A stretch of DNA of 64,000 bases, taken from Comamonadaceae bacterium OS-1. GTDB taxonomy: Bacteria; Pseudomonadota; Gammaproteobacteria; Burkholderiales; Burkholderiaceae_C. Below the pieces are notes generated by a model. That model was not told the origin of the DNA and did not search any database. It saw only the letters and a list, made by a program, of their open reading frames with translations. The position numbers were made by a program, and so were the translations under genes. Positions 45,343 to 53,515 of this stretch are shown one piece after another (within the stretch, counting starts at the first letter, position 1; each line of letters starts with the position of its first letter). The stretch is from contig AP026969.1 of assembly GCA_027923965.1 (NCBI GenBank), forward strand, positions 2,542,001-2,606,000, in the 5' to 3' direction.

Positions 45343-46380
45343 ATGCAAAACACCATCCCCAACACCATCCAATGGGGCGTGCTGGGCGCGGCATCCATCG
45401 CCACCGAACGCACCATGCCGGCCATCCACCTGGCCCCCAGCGCCACCCTGCTGGCCCTGGCCTCGCGCGATGCGGCCAAGGGCCAAGCCGTAGCGCAGGC
45501 GCTGGGTATCCCCCGTGTACACAGCAGCTACGAGGCCCTGCTGGCCGACCCCGAGATCGACGCGGTCTACATCCCCCTGCCGAACCAGTTGCATTTCGAC
45601 TGGTCGGTGCGGGCGCTGGAGGCGGGCAAGCATGTGCTGTGCGAGAAGCCGCTGTGCCTGACCGCCGCGCAGGTGCAGCAGCTCTGCGCGGTGCGCGACC
45701 GCACCGGCAAACACATCGAGGAAGGCTTCGGCTTTCGCAACCACCCGCAGTGGGCCAAGCTGGATGAACTACTCACCGGCAACGCCATCGGCCCGGTGCG
45801 GGCGGTGCATGCCACCCTGGCCAAGCAGTTCTACAACCCGCTGGATGTACGCAACAACCTGGCCGCGGGCGGCGGTGCGTTGTACGACCTGGGCTCGTAC
45901 GCCATCAGCGCCTGCAACCTGGTGTTCAAGCGCCCGCCCCAGCGGGTGGTGGCCACGCTGGAGCGCGACCCGGTGTTTGGCACCGACCGCCTGAGCAGCG
46001 CCCTGCTGGACTACGGCGACAGCCACGCCGCCATCACCGTGGCCACCCAGGCCGGGCCCAACGGCTGGGGCTCGCACCAGCAGATGTCGGTACTGGGCGG
46101 CACGGGCTGGCTGCGGCTGGACTTTCCATTTGCCCAGGCCCGGCCCAGCGCCTGCGAAATTGCCCTGGGCGACAGCCACAGCGTGGGCTACCAGCCCAGC
46201 CAGCGCTTCAGTTTCGAGCCGGTCAACCAGTACCAGCTGCAGGTGGAACGCTTCTCGCGCTACCTGCTGGGCGAGGCCGTGCCCAGCTGGCCGATCGAGG
46301 ACGCACTGGGCACGCTGCGCACCATCGAGGCGCTGTTTGCGTCGACCAGCACGGGCACGTGGCAAGCGCTGCCAAAATGA
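45343..46380 (+). CDS. Gfo/Idh/MocA-family oxidoreductase
   Basis: 345 residues from ATG 45343, preceded by GAGGAG (the frame opens at 45220). NAD(P)-binding Rossmann domain with VLGAASIATERTMPA, the YIPLPNQLHFDW segment and the hallmark CEKPLCLT. The C-terminal alpha/beta domain has the usual GGGALYDLGSYAI. Family members oxidise sugars, inositols or related polyols; the closest pattern is glucose-fructose/xylose dehydrogenase type. First gene of the cluster, overlapping the next gene by ATGA. Confidence 0.9.
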   Translation: MQNTIPNTIQWGVLGAASIATERTMPAIHLAPSATLLALASRDAAKGQAVAQALGIPRVHSSYEALLADPEIDAVYIPLPNQLHFDWSVRALEAGKHVLCEKPLCLTAAQVQQLCAVRDRTGKHIEEGFGFRNHPQWAKLDELLTGNAIGPVRAVHATLAKQFYNPLDVRNNLAAGGGALYDLGSYAISACNLVFKRPPQRVVATLERDPVFGTDRLSSALLDYGDSHAAITVATQAGPNGWGSHQQMSVLGGTGWLRLDFPFAQARPSACEIALGDSHSVGYQPSQRFSFEPVNQYQLQVERFSRYLLGEAVPSWPIEDALGTLRTIEALFASTSTGTWQALPK

Positions 46381-47285
46381 TGGATTACATCCGCTCACAC
46401 ACTATGTACAACCCCTTTAACCGCGCCACCGAAGACGTAGGCAACATCATCGAATTCGGCCACGTCAACCTGCGCGTGGCCGACCAGCAGCAGGCCATCA
46501 TTTTCTACGCCATGGGCCTGGGCCTGACACGCGACCCCTACCAGCGCACCGGCATCGACAACGCCTGGATGAACGTGGGCAGCAGCCAGTTCCACCTGCC
46601 CACGGGCCGCGCCGAGGTGCTGCGCGGCGTGGTGGGCCTGGTGATGCCCGACCTGGACGGGCTGCTGGTGCGGCTGGGCCAGATTGCGCCGCTGCTGACG
46701 GGCACGCAGTTTGGCTTTGAGCGCCATGGTGATGTGGTGCTGGCCACCTGCCCCTGGGGCAACCGCATCCGCGTGCATGCCCCCGATGCAGCACAGTTCG
46801 GCCCGCTGGTCCTGGGCATGCCCTATGTGGAAGTGGACTGCGCGCCCGGCACGGCGGAGGCCATTGCACGGTTTTATACCGAGGTGCTGGGTGCTTTGGC
46901 CCACGCGGGCGAGGATGGGCGCGGGGCGTTTGCCCGGATTTCGGCGGGGCTGTTTGGCAGCCTGCTGTTCCGCGAAACCGCCCGCCCCCTGCCCGCGTAT
47001 GACGGCCACCACGTGCAGATCAGCGTGGCCGATTTCTCCGGCCCGCACGGGCGGCTGCTGGCGCGCGGGCTGGTGACCGAGGAAAGCAGCCAGAGCCAGT
47101 ACCGCTTCCAGGACATCGTCGATCTGGACACCGGCCGCGTGCTTGCCACGCTGGAGCACGAGGTGCGCAGCATGCGCCACGCCTCGTTTGCCCGGCCTTT
47201 GGTGAACCGCAACCTGGCCAACTACGGCGATGTATATGTGCCAGGCTGGGAAGATGCGGCCTGGTTAGCGGGGCCTAATCGGTAA
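46377..47285 (+). CDS. VOC-superfamily (glyoxalase/extradiol dioxygenase-like) protein, two-domain
   Basis: 302 residues from ATG 46377 (or 46380); the stop of the previous gene overlaps. Two beta-alpha-beta-beta-beta modules: FGHVNLRVADQQQAIIFYAM in the first half and YVEVDCAPGTAEAIARFY in the second. This layout is shared by extradiol dioxygenases, but whether the metal triad is complete is uncertain; an enzyme of ring cleavage or isomerisation cannot be excluded. 3' end overlaps the convergent amidohydrolase by 11 nt. Confidence 0.8.
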   Translation: MMDYIRSHTMYNPFNRATEDVGNIIEFGHVNLRVADQQQAIIFYAMGLGLTRDPYQRTGIDNAWMNVGSSQFHLPTGRAEVLRGVVGLVMPDLDGLLVRLGQIAPLLTGTQFGFERHGDVVLATCPWGNRIRVHAPDAAQFGPLVLGMPYVEVDCAPGTAEAIARFYTEVLGALAHAGEDGRGAFARISAGLFGSLLFRETARPLPAYDGHHVQISVADFSGPHGRLLARGLVTEESSQSQYRFQDIVDLDTGRVLATLEHEVRSMRHASFARPLVNRNLANYGDVYVPGWEDAAWLAGPNR

Positions 47286-48096
47286 AGCTAAACAGGCGGC
47301 GCGGCGTGTCCCACAGCATGGCCTGCCGTGCCACCGCGTCGGGCACCAGGCGCTCGAATACCGCCAGCAGCGGCCCGTAATCGATCCGCGCTGGGGCCCG
47401 CAGAAACGGCCAGTCGGAGCCCCACACCAGCGACTGCGGCGTGAACGCATCCACCAGCGCCTGCACAAACGGCCAGGCATCGGGGTGCGGAAACGGCTGC
47501 ACGGAGGTTTTGACCAGGCTGGAAATCTTCACCACCGCCCTGCCCGTCTCGGCCAGGCCCAGCAGCGCCTGGAAGCCGGGCTGGCCCAGGCCCGCGGCGG
47601 GGTTGGGGCGGCCACAGTGGTCGAACAGCAGGCGCGCGCCGCTGTCCAGCAGCAAGGGTTTCAGGGGCACCAGCTCGTCAAACTGCACTTGCACCTGGGC
47701 CCACATATCCAACTGGCGCAGGCGCTCCAGCAAGGGCCCGGCGGCGCGGTAGTAGTCCACGCCCAGCAGGGCCACGTTCAGCGTGACACCCACCACACCG
47801 GCGGCCTGCAGGTCTTGCAGCTCGCCCAGGCTCGCATCCAGCGACACGACGGCCACGCCTTTGTAGCGGCCCGCGCTGTGGGCGATGGCGTCGAGCATGC
47901 AGCGGTTGTCCAGGCCATAGCCCGAGTTGGGTTCGACCAGCAGCGCATGGCGCACGCCGTGGGCATCCAGCGTGTGGCCTAGCTGGGCGGCAGTGGCGAT
48001 TTCGTGGCCGGTGGGCTTGTAGAAATTGTCTTCCGGGTACGGGAAACGGGCGGGGTCGAAGACGTGTACGTGGCAGTCGATCTTGGGGGTGTCCAT
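47275..48096 (-). CDS. Amidohydrolase-2 family protein (LigI/lactonase-like TIM barrel)
   Basis: 273 residues of the COG3618 family. Metal-site motif IDCHVHVFDP near the N-terminus and WGSDWPFLRAP near the C-terminus with the catalytic aspartate. Relatives hydrolyse lactones and pyrones such as 2-pyrone-4,6-dicarboxylate or fuconolactone. In this setting it could open a lactone made by the dehydrogenase nearby. It is the only gene of the central cluster on the minus strand and diverges from the panE-like gene. Confidence 0.88.
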   Translation of the reverse strand: MDTPKIDCHVHVFDPARFPYPEDNFYKPTGHEIATAAQLGHTLDAHGVRHALLVEPNSGYGLDNRCMLDAIAHSAGRYKGVAVVSLDASLGELQDLQAAGVVGVTLNVALLGVDYYRAAGPLLERLRQLDMWAQVQVQFDELVPLKPLLLDSGARLLFDHCGRPNPAAGLGQPGFQALLGLAETGRAVVKISSLVKTSVQPFPHPDAWPFVQALVDAFTPQSLVWGSDWPFLRAPARIDYGPLLAVFERLVPDAVARQAMLWDTPRRLFSFTD

Positions 48097-48149
48097 AGGG
48101 GCTCCTGGGGTGTTGCTACAGATTGTCCATCCGCATTTGCATTGCCAAT

Positions 48150-48168
48150 CACAATGAACTGTATTGTG
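48150..48168. promoter_or_regulatory. Inverted repeat CACAAT-N7-ATTGTG in the divergent promoter
   Basis: Perfect 6-bp arms with spacer GAACTGT, between the amidohydrolase start (48096) and the panE-like start (48234). A candidate operator for a shared regulator. Confidence 0.45.
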
Positions 48169-48233
48169 CGCATTGCATTTACAGCATGCTCACGCAAACC
48201 TACGATCCGCCTCCACTGATACAGGAGACGGTA

Positions 48234-49163
48234 GTGAAAATTTGCATAGTGGGCGCAGGTGCCCTGGGGTGTGCCATCGGCGGCGTACTGGCCGAAGACG
48301 GCCATACCGTATGGCTCATCAACCGGGGCCAGGCGCAGGTGGATGCGCTGCGCACCAACGGGCTGACCCTGCGCGAAAACGGCGTGGACCGCCAGGTGGC
48401 CGTACACGCCGCCACCCGCTGCGCCGAGGTGGATGGCACCGTGGACCTGGTCATCGTGCTGGTCAAGTCCTTCCACACCCAGGCGGCCATCGAATCCGCC
48501 CGCTGCATCGTCGGCCCCGACACCGTGGTGCTGTCCCTGCAAAACGGCCTGGGCCACGAGGACGTGCTGGCCGAGGCCGTGGGCCGCCAACACGTACTGG
48601 CGGGCAAGACCTACGCCGGTGGCGTGATGCTGGCCCCCGGCCATGTGCTGATCGGCACCCAGGGCAAAGAAACCCTGATCGGCGAGCTGGACGGCCAGGT
48701 ATCCGACCGGGTGGCCGCCATCGCCGCCGCCTTCAACCATGCCGGGCTCAGCACCACCGTGAGCGACAACATCCTGGGCACCATGTGGGACAAGCTGCTG
48801 GTCAACGTGGCCACCGGTGCCCTGAGCGGCATCACCCGCCTCCCCTACGGCGACCTGTACGCCGTGCCCGAAGTCGAAGCCTGCGCCGTAGCCGCCGTGG
48901 CCGAGGCGATGGCGGTGGCCCGGGCGGCGGGCATCGCCTTGGGCAGCACCGAGCCGCGCCAGGCCTGGGTGAAAGCGGCCGACGGCCTACCCGCCGCGTT
49001 CAAGGCCTCGATGCTGCAAAGCCTGGAAAAAGGCTCGGTCACCGAGATCGATTTTGTGAACGGCGCGGTGGTGCGCTGGGGCGCGAAATACGGCGTGCCC
49101 ACCCCCGTCAACCAGGCGCTGGTGGCCTGCATCAAGGGCATCGAACGCGCCCTGCCCCGCTGA
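48234..49163 (+). CDS. 2-dehydropantoate 2-reductase family protein (PanE/ApbA-like)
   Basis: 309 residues from GTG 48234, preceded by CAGGAGAC; the longer frame from 48123 has an unlikely N-terminus. Rossmann start KICIVGAGALGCAIGG, then LVIVLVKSFHTQAA and the catalytic lysine region WDKLLVNVATGALSG. The biosynthetic PanE reduces ketopantoate, but placement in a catabolic cluster suggests another 2-keto acid. Followed by the VOC gene after 21 nt. Confidence 0.88.
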   Translation: MKICIVGAGALGCAIGGVLAEDGHTVWLINRGQAQVDALRTNGLTLRENGVDRQVAVHAATRCAEVDGTVDLVIVLVKSFHTQAAIESARCIVGPDTVVLSLQNGLGHEDVLAEAVGRQHVLAGKTYAGGVMLAPGHVLIGTQGKETLIGELDGQVSDRVAAIAAAFNHAGLSTTVSDNILGTMWDKLLVNVATGALSGITRLPYGDLYAVPEVEACAVAAVAEAMAVARAAGIALGSTEPRQAWVKAADGLPAAFKASMLQSLEKGSVTEIDFVNGAVVRWGAKYGVPTPVNQALVACIKGIERALPR

Positions 49164-49184
49164 ACATCTACCAAGAGATAAAAC

Positions 49185-49577
49185 ATGACCCAAAAATCCT
49201 ATGTCGAGCACGTCGCCGTGCGCGTCCAAGACATCCAGTGGCACATCAATTTTTTTTATGAAGTACTCGGCATGGACGTGCGCGAGATCGACGGCCCCAC
49301 CGATGCCCCCCACCAGTACTGGACGCTGGGCGGCATGCAACTGATGAGCACCCCGGGCTTCACGGCACCGCCCAGCAATGACTCCGGCTGGCTGGCCCAC
49401 CTCGGCATCATGGTGCAAGACCTGCCCGCCGCCCTGCAGGCCGCGCAGAGCTGGGGCGTGAAACCCCTGCCCCAGGGTAGCAACTGGCTGCAATTGCCCG
49501 ACGGCCTGGCGATTGAACTGATCCAGGCCAGCGGCACCTCGGTAGCCGACGTGCTCGCCATCAACCCCCGCGGATAA
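49185..49577 (+). CDS. VOC/glyoxalase-family protein, small
   Basis: 130 residues with one VOC module: EHVAVRVQDIQWHINFFYEV, GMDVREIDGP, HLGIMVQDLPAALQAA. Likely a dimeric metal-dependent isomerase or lyase of unknown substrate. Start ATG 49185 follows AAGAGATA. Between the PanE-like and MaoC genes; a 98-nt hairpin repeat starts 3 nt after its stop. Confidence 0.85.
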   Translation: MTQKSYVEHVAVRVQDIQWHINFFYEVLGMDVREIDGPTDAPHQYWTLGGMQLMSTPGFTAPPSNDSGWLAHLGIMVQDLPAALQAAQSWGVKPLPQGSNWLQLPDGLAIELIQASGTSVADVLAINPRG

Positions 49578-49580
49578 AAG

Positions 49581-49678
49581 CACACCCCCAGGCTGCAGTG
49601 CTTCGCATCTTTCTCCAACCCCCTTGCAGGGGGCAACACCAGCAGCCTGGCAAAGCCAGTTCTGCGGTGTTCCTGGAA
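49581..49678 (+). repeat. 98-nt nested-hairpin repeat, copy 1
   Basis: Outer arms CCAGGCTGC and GCAGCCTGG (perfect 9 bp) enclose CCCCCT-TGC-AGGGGG. Differs from the copy at 57380-57477 at only two positions. Located directly after the small VOC gene stop, before maoC; no gene in the remaining gap. Confidence 0.85.
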
Positions 49679-49743
49679 AGCGCGCGTTCAGACTGCAAGC
49701 ATGCGTTGAGCAATAACCCGCCAAAAAACATCTAAGGCTTCCT

Positions 49744-50223
49744 ATGATCATCCCCACATTCCACTTCCAGACCCCCGAAAAATACTGGGACGATGCCCAG
49801 GTGGGTGACACCTGCACCAGCCCCACCTACCTGGTCACCGGCGAGCGCATCGATGCCTATGCCGAAATCACCGGCGACTACACCCCCGTGCACGTGGACG
49901 AGGAATATGCCAACGCCTCGCACTTCGGCTGCCGCGTGGCGCATGGGCTGATGGGCCAGTCGGTGGCCGACGGCCTGAAGACGCAGAGCGAATACCGCTT
50001 CCTGCCCGGCATGTCGCTGGGCTGGACCTGGGACTTTTTGCTGCCCATCAAGATCGGCGACGTGCTGCGCGTGCGCTTCACCGTGGGCAGCATGCGCGCC
50101 AGCCAAAGCAAACCCGGCTGGGGCATCGTGGTGCTGCCGTCCGAGCTGCTGAACCAGCACGACCAGGTGGTGCAAAAAGGCGAACACCGCCTGATGGTGC
50201 CGCGCCGTCCCGGCAGCTTCTGA
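49744..50223 (+). CDS. MaoC-family dehydratase/hydratase
   Basis: 159 residues. Hot-dog fold hydratase with the hydratase-2 motif YAEITGDYTPVHVDEEYANA and VAHGLMGQSVADG (Asp/His dyad). Acts on acyl-CoA thioesters, hydrating an enoyl-CoA or dehydrating a 3-hydroxyacyl-CoA. Precedes a CaiB/BaiF CoA-transferase gene, a pairing seen in CoA-dependent degradation of branched dicarboxylic acids such as itaconate or mesaconate. Confidence 0.88.
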   Translation: MIIPTFHFQTPEKYWDDAQVGDTCTSPTYLVTGERIDAYAEITGDYTPVHVDEEYANASHFGCRVAHGLMGQSVADGLKTQSEYRFLPGMSLGWTWDFLLPIKIGDVLRVRFTVGSMRASQSKPGWGIVVLPSELLNQHDQVVQKGEHRLMVPRRPGSF

Positions 50224-50225
50224 CA

Positions 50226-50278
50226 CTACAAGATTCATAGCTGCTCCCGCCCATTCCATCAGCACAAGAAGGTTATTT
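50226..50278 (+). repeat. Two-stem repeat, copy R17 (supplies a ribosome-binding site)
   Basis: TACAAGATTCATAGCTGCTC then CGCCCATTCCATCAGCACAA ending GAAGGTTATTTC. Its AAGAAGG lies about 7 nt before the CoA-transferase ATG at 50280, so it can act as the ribosome-binding site. Confidence 0.75.
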
Positions 50279-50279
50279 C

Positions 50280-51500
50280 ATGTCTAAACATTCCCAAGCC
50301 CTGCCGCTGGCCGGTTTCCGCGTGGTCGATTACAGCCACTTTCTGGCCGGCCCCTACCTGGGCCGCTGCCTGGCCGCCCTGGGCGCGGACGTCATCAAGG
50401 TGGAGCGGCCCAAGGCGGGCGATGCCGGGCGCGCCCACGCCTACTTCATCCAGGGCCAGAGCGGCTACTTTTTGCAGCAGAACATGGGCAAGCAAGGCCT
50501 GTGCATCAACCTCAAGGACCCGCGCGGCCTGGCGCTGATGCACAAGCTCACCGACAGCGCCGACGTGTTTGTCGAAAACTACCGCCCCGGCGCGCTGACC
50601 CAGTTGGGCCTGGGCTATGAAGAGCTATCCAAACGCAACCCCGGCCTGGTGTACTGCTCCATCTCCGCCTACGGCCACACCGGGCCGGACGCGCACCGCG
50701 CAGGCTTTGGCCTGATCGCAGAGGCCAAGAGTGGCATCATGGCCATGGTCGGCTCGCCCGGCGAGGCACCCCCGTTGCTGCGGGTGTCGCTGGGCGATAT
50801 GTACACCGGCATCCACGGCGTGGCGGCGGTGTGCGCGGCGCTGCTGGGCCGGGTGAAATCGGGCCGGGGCCAGCACATCGACCTGTCGCTGTACGACTGC
50901 CTGGTGTCCATGCACGACTATGCGGTGCAGTGCTACACCTTGTCGGGCGGCAAAGACATCCCCGTGCAGACCGGCCACGACATGCCGCAAAGCACCCTGT
51001 ACGGCGTGTTCACCGCCAGCGACGGCTACCTGGTGATCGCCGCCCAGGTGGACGATGCCTGGAAGCGCTTTGCGCTGTTGATCGGCGGCGAAGCGCTGGC
51101 AGCGGATGCGCGCTTTCATTCCGCCGCCGGGCGCAATGCGCACCGGGTAGAAATCCTGGCCCTGGCCAAGGCCTGGGTGGCCGCCCGCAACGTGGCCGAG
51201 GTGCTGGCCGCGCTGGATGCCATCGACGTGCCGAGTGCCAAGGTGCAGAACATCGAAGAGGTCTTGAACGACCCGCAGATCGTGGCCCGCAACATGGTCG
51301 TCGAACAAGACCACCCGGTGCTGGGCAAGATACGCATGCCCAACCTGCCGTTTCGCTTTTCCGAATGCGACACCTCGCCGCAATGCGTAGCCCCCCGCAT
51401 GGGGCAGCACAACCGGGAGATTGCTGCGGGCCTGGGCTACAGCGAGGAAGATATTGATGCGCTGCTGGCGGCGGGTGTGCTGTACGCATCTGAAGACTGA
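50280..51500 (+). CDS. CaiB/BaiF-family (class III) CoA-transferase
   Basis: 406 residues. Class III features: PLAGFRVVDYSHFLAGPYLG, CLAALGADVIKVERP, NLKDPRGLALMHKL, YCSISAYGHTGPDAHRAGF, and the catalytic aspartate in SLGDMYTG. Transfers CoA between carboxylic acids, here likely activating a dicarboxylate or aromatic acid with succinyl-CoA or another donor. Last gene before the palindrome/IS region. Confidence 0.93.
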   Translation: MSKHSQALPLAGFRVVDYSHFLAGPYLGRCLAALGADVIKVERPKAGDAGRAHAYFIQGQSGYFLQQNMGKQGLCINLKDPRGLALMHKLTDSADVFVENYRPGALTQLGLGYEELSKRNPGLVYCSISAYGHTGPDAHRAGFGLIAEAKSGIMAMVGSPGEAPPLLRVSLGDMYTGIHGVAAVCAALLGRVKSGRGQHIDLSLYDCLVSMHDYAVQCYTLSGGKDIPVQTGHDMPQSTLYGVFTASDGYLVIAAQVDDAWKRFALLIGGEALAADARFHSAAGRNAHRVEILALAKAWVAARNVAEVLAALDAIDVPSAKVQNIEEVLNDPQIVARNMVVEQDHPVLGKIRMPNLPFRFSECDTSPQCVAPRMGQHNREIAAGLGYSEEDIDALLAAGVLYASED

Positions 51501-51577
51501 GGCCATGGCGACACCACGGCGCGTAGGCAATAAGGGTCAGCGTTCTGACTTTATGGGTGGTGGACGCAACCGCGATT

Positions 51578-51849
51578 CCCGGCCGGGATGTGCCCCCGGC
51601 GGGGCAGTAACTTTCTTTTGCGTGGCCAAAAGAAAGTCACCAAAGAAAAGGCCACCCCCACTACCTGCGCCCTCCGCTGGCGCTGCGGGAACCTGCGGTG
51701 CTCGCTTTGGGCGGGGTCTGGCTAAACTCGCTGCGCTCAAACAGACGCCAGCCCTGATCCGCCCAAAGCTGCGCTCCTCGGCGCATCTAGAGGGGGACCC
51801 CGGATACGGGATCGGCGGCGCAAAGCGCCGCGTCGCGCCTAGGGCGCGA
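51578..51849 (+). repeat. Left arm of a large imperfect palindrome
   Basis: About 272 bp, beginning CCCGGCCGGGATGTGC and ending TAGGGCGCGA. It matches, in reverse complement, 51913-52143 joined to 53440-53480. It contains CTTTCTTTTGCGTGGCCAAA and CTCGCTGCGCTCAAAC, whose complements occur in the right arm. The arms could fold into a very long hairpin. Long open frames across it on both strands are by-products of the symmetry, not recognised proteins. Confidence 0.8.
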
Positions 51850-51912
51850 AATGGGAGCAGTGCGCCAATCGCGATCCGCTCTGACCTAACAACCCACACC
51901 ACCACCTCCGTC
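51850..51912. other. Centre of the large palindrome
   Basis: 63 nt between the two arms with little symmetry (includes TCGCGATCCGCTCTGACC). No coding or RNA signal was recognised. Confidence 0.6.
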
Positions 51913-52143
51913 TCGCGCCCTAGGCGCGATGCCCGGCTGCGCCGGGCCGATCCCGCTCCCCAGGGTCCCCATCTGTATGCGCCGAGGAGCGCAGTGGAAT
52001 GCGGATCAGGGCTGGCGTTGTTTGAGCGCAGCGAGTTTAGCCAGACCCCGCATTCCACGAGCACCGCAGGTTCCCCGGCGCGAAAGCGACGGGGCTCAGA
52101 CAGTTGGGGTGGCCTTTCTTTTGGTTACTTTTCTTTGGCCAAG
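51913..52143 (-). repeat. Right arm of the large palindrome, proximal part
   Basis: Reverse complement of most of the left arm, ending ACTTTTCTTTGGCCAAG at the IS junction. Continues beyond the IS at 53440-53480 in the same phase. Confidence 0.8.
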
Positions 52144-52193
52144 TGTATGGACCGGAGACATAGGAAACAGGTGTGCGAAGACATAGTAAACAC
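52144..52193 (+). repeat. IS481-type left terminal inverted repeat
   Basis: 50 bp starting TGTATGGACCGGAGACATAG and ending CATAGTAAACAC; matches the right end in reverse complement with three differences. Confidence 0.92.
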
Positions 52194-52225
52194 CTCCTGT
52201 GCGCGTTCAGCGCAAGGAGACCTGA

Positions 52226-53374
52226 ATGCCTTGGACACCGAAAGACCTAATGGACATAAAGCAAGAATTCGTTGAGCTGGCCCGCAAAGAAGGAGCCAAC
52301 CGGCGCGAGCTGTGTCGCCGCTTTGGCATTAGCCCCAAGACTGGCTATGCGCTGCTGGCACGTTACGCCCAGGAGGGGGTAGGTGCGTACGCACCCCGCT
52401 CCCGCAAGCCTTTGCACAGCCCTGCGCGCACTTCGCCCACGCTGGAGCTTGCCGTCACGCAACTGCGCGTACAGCATCCTGCATGGGGTGGACGCAAGAT
52501 TGCCCGCCGCTTGGCCGAGCTGGGCCATGCCGATGTGCCTCCGCCCAGCACTGTCACGGCCATCCTGCACCGCCATGGCTTGATCACCCCCCAGGCCAGC
52601 GCGGCCGCCCAGCACTGGCGGCGCTTCGAACACGAGCAACCCAATGCGCTATGGCAAATCGACTTCAAGGGCGACTTCGATACCTTGCAAGGGCGCTGCT
52701 ATCCGCTGACCTTGCTGGACGACCATTCGCGCTTCAACCTGGTACTGCAAGCCTGTCCCAGTGTGGCCACCACCAGTGTGCAGCCCCACTTGGCCCAGGT
52801 ATTCGAGCGCTATGGCCTACCGCTGCGTGTGAATGCCGACAACGGAGCCCCTTGGGGCAGCCCTCGCCAGCCCGGGCAGACCTTGAGCGAGCTCAGTATC
52901 TGGTTGATCCGCCTGGGTATCCGGGTCAGCCACAGTGCGCCGTACCACCCGCAAACCAACGGCAAGATCGAGCGCTTCCACCGCTCGCTCAAAGCCGAGG
53001 TACTGGCAGGGCGCAGCTTTGCAGGCTTGGCGCAAGCGCAATTGGCTTTCGAGCACTGGCGCGGCATCTACAACCACGAGCGGCCCCACGATGCGTTGGA
53101 GCTACAGACCCCGGCCCAGCGCTACCAGAGCAGCCCAAGGAGCTATTGCGCCACGCTGGCACCGATCGAGTACCCCCAAGAGGACACGGTGGCCATGGTC
53201 AACTGGAATGGAGAAGTCCGTTTCAAGGGTTTCAAGCTGCGGGTATCCAGTGCGCTGTTCAAGCTACCGATTGCCTTCCGAGAAGACCCCGAACAGGTCG
53301 GCTGCTACAACGTTTTCTTCTGCCACCAGCGCTTCATGCAGGTCGACTTGAAAGCTTTGCAGGCTACCACCTGA
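52226..53374 (+). CDS. IS481-family transposase
   Basis: 382 residues, intact. N-terminal helix-turn-helix (KEGANRRELCRRFGISPKTG), a second DNA-binding segment, then the DDE integrase core: WQIDFKGDF (first Asp), VNADNGAPWG (second Asp) and HPQTNGKIERFHRSLK (Glu). No frameshift, so the copy may be active. ATG 52226 follows AAGGAG. Confidence 0.96.
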   Translation: MPWTPKDLMDIKQEFVELARKEGANRRELCRRFGISPKTGYALLARYAQEGVGAYAPRSRKPLHSPARTSPTLELAVTQLRVQHPAWGGRKIARRLAELGHADVPPPSTVTAILHRHGLITPQASAAAQHWRRFEHEQPNALWQIDFKGDFDTLQGRCYPLTLLDDHSRFNLVLQACPSVATTSVQPHLAQVFERYGLPLRVNADNGAPWGSPRQPGQTLSELSIWLIRLGIRVSHSAPYHPQTNGKIERFHRSLKAEVLAGRSFAGLAQAQLAFEHWRGIYNHERPHDALELQTPAQRYQSSPRSYCATLAPIEYPQEDTVAMVNWNGEVRFKGFKLRVSSALFKLPIAFREDPEQVGCYNVFFCHQRFMQVDLKALQATT

Positions 53375-53383
53375 AGGACCATT

Positions 53384-53433
53384 GTGTTTACTATGTCCCT
53401 GCACACCTGTTTCCTATGTCTCCGGTCCATACA
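53384..53433 (-). repeat. IS481-type right terminal inverted repeat
   Basis: 50 bp from GTGTTTACTATGTCCCTG to TCTCCGGTCCATACA, followed directly by the GCCAAG target-site duplicate. Confidence 0.92.
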
Positions 53434-53439
53434 GCCAAG

Positions 53440-53480
53440 CAAAGAAAAGTGACTGCGCCGCCGGACGCACATCCCGGCCG
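53440..53480 (-). repeat. Right arm of the large palindrome, distal remnant
   Basis: CAAAGAAAAGTGACTGCGCC and GCCGGACGCACATCCCGGCC is the complement of the start of the left arm (51578 onward). Separated from the rest of the arm by the IS. Confidence 0.75.
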
Positions 53481-53515
53481 ACCATGCCCATAGAAACCCC
53501 AAAGGAACTCACCCC

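Larger units (their letters stand above)
52144..53433 (+). mobile_element. IS481-family insertion sequence, complete
   Basis: 1290 bp bounded by 50-bp terminal inverted repeats (left TGTATGGACCGGAGACATAG onward, 52144-52193; right 53384-53433) differing at three positions. GCCAAG lies immediately outside both ends (52138-52143 and 53434-53439), a 6-bp target-site duplication, showing a recent simple insertion. It carries one transposase gene. Confidence 0.95.

Noticed and set aside
51421..52275. Open frames across the large palindrome (both strands)
   Set aside because: Sequence such as GVWLNSLRSNNASPD arises from the palindromic element itself; no conserved domain and no convincing start signals.
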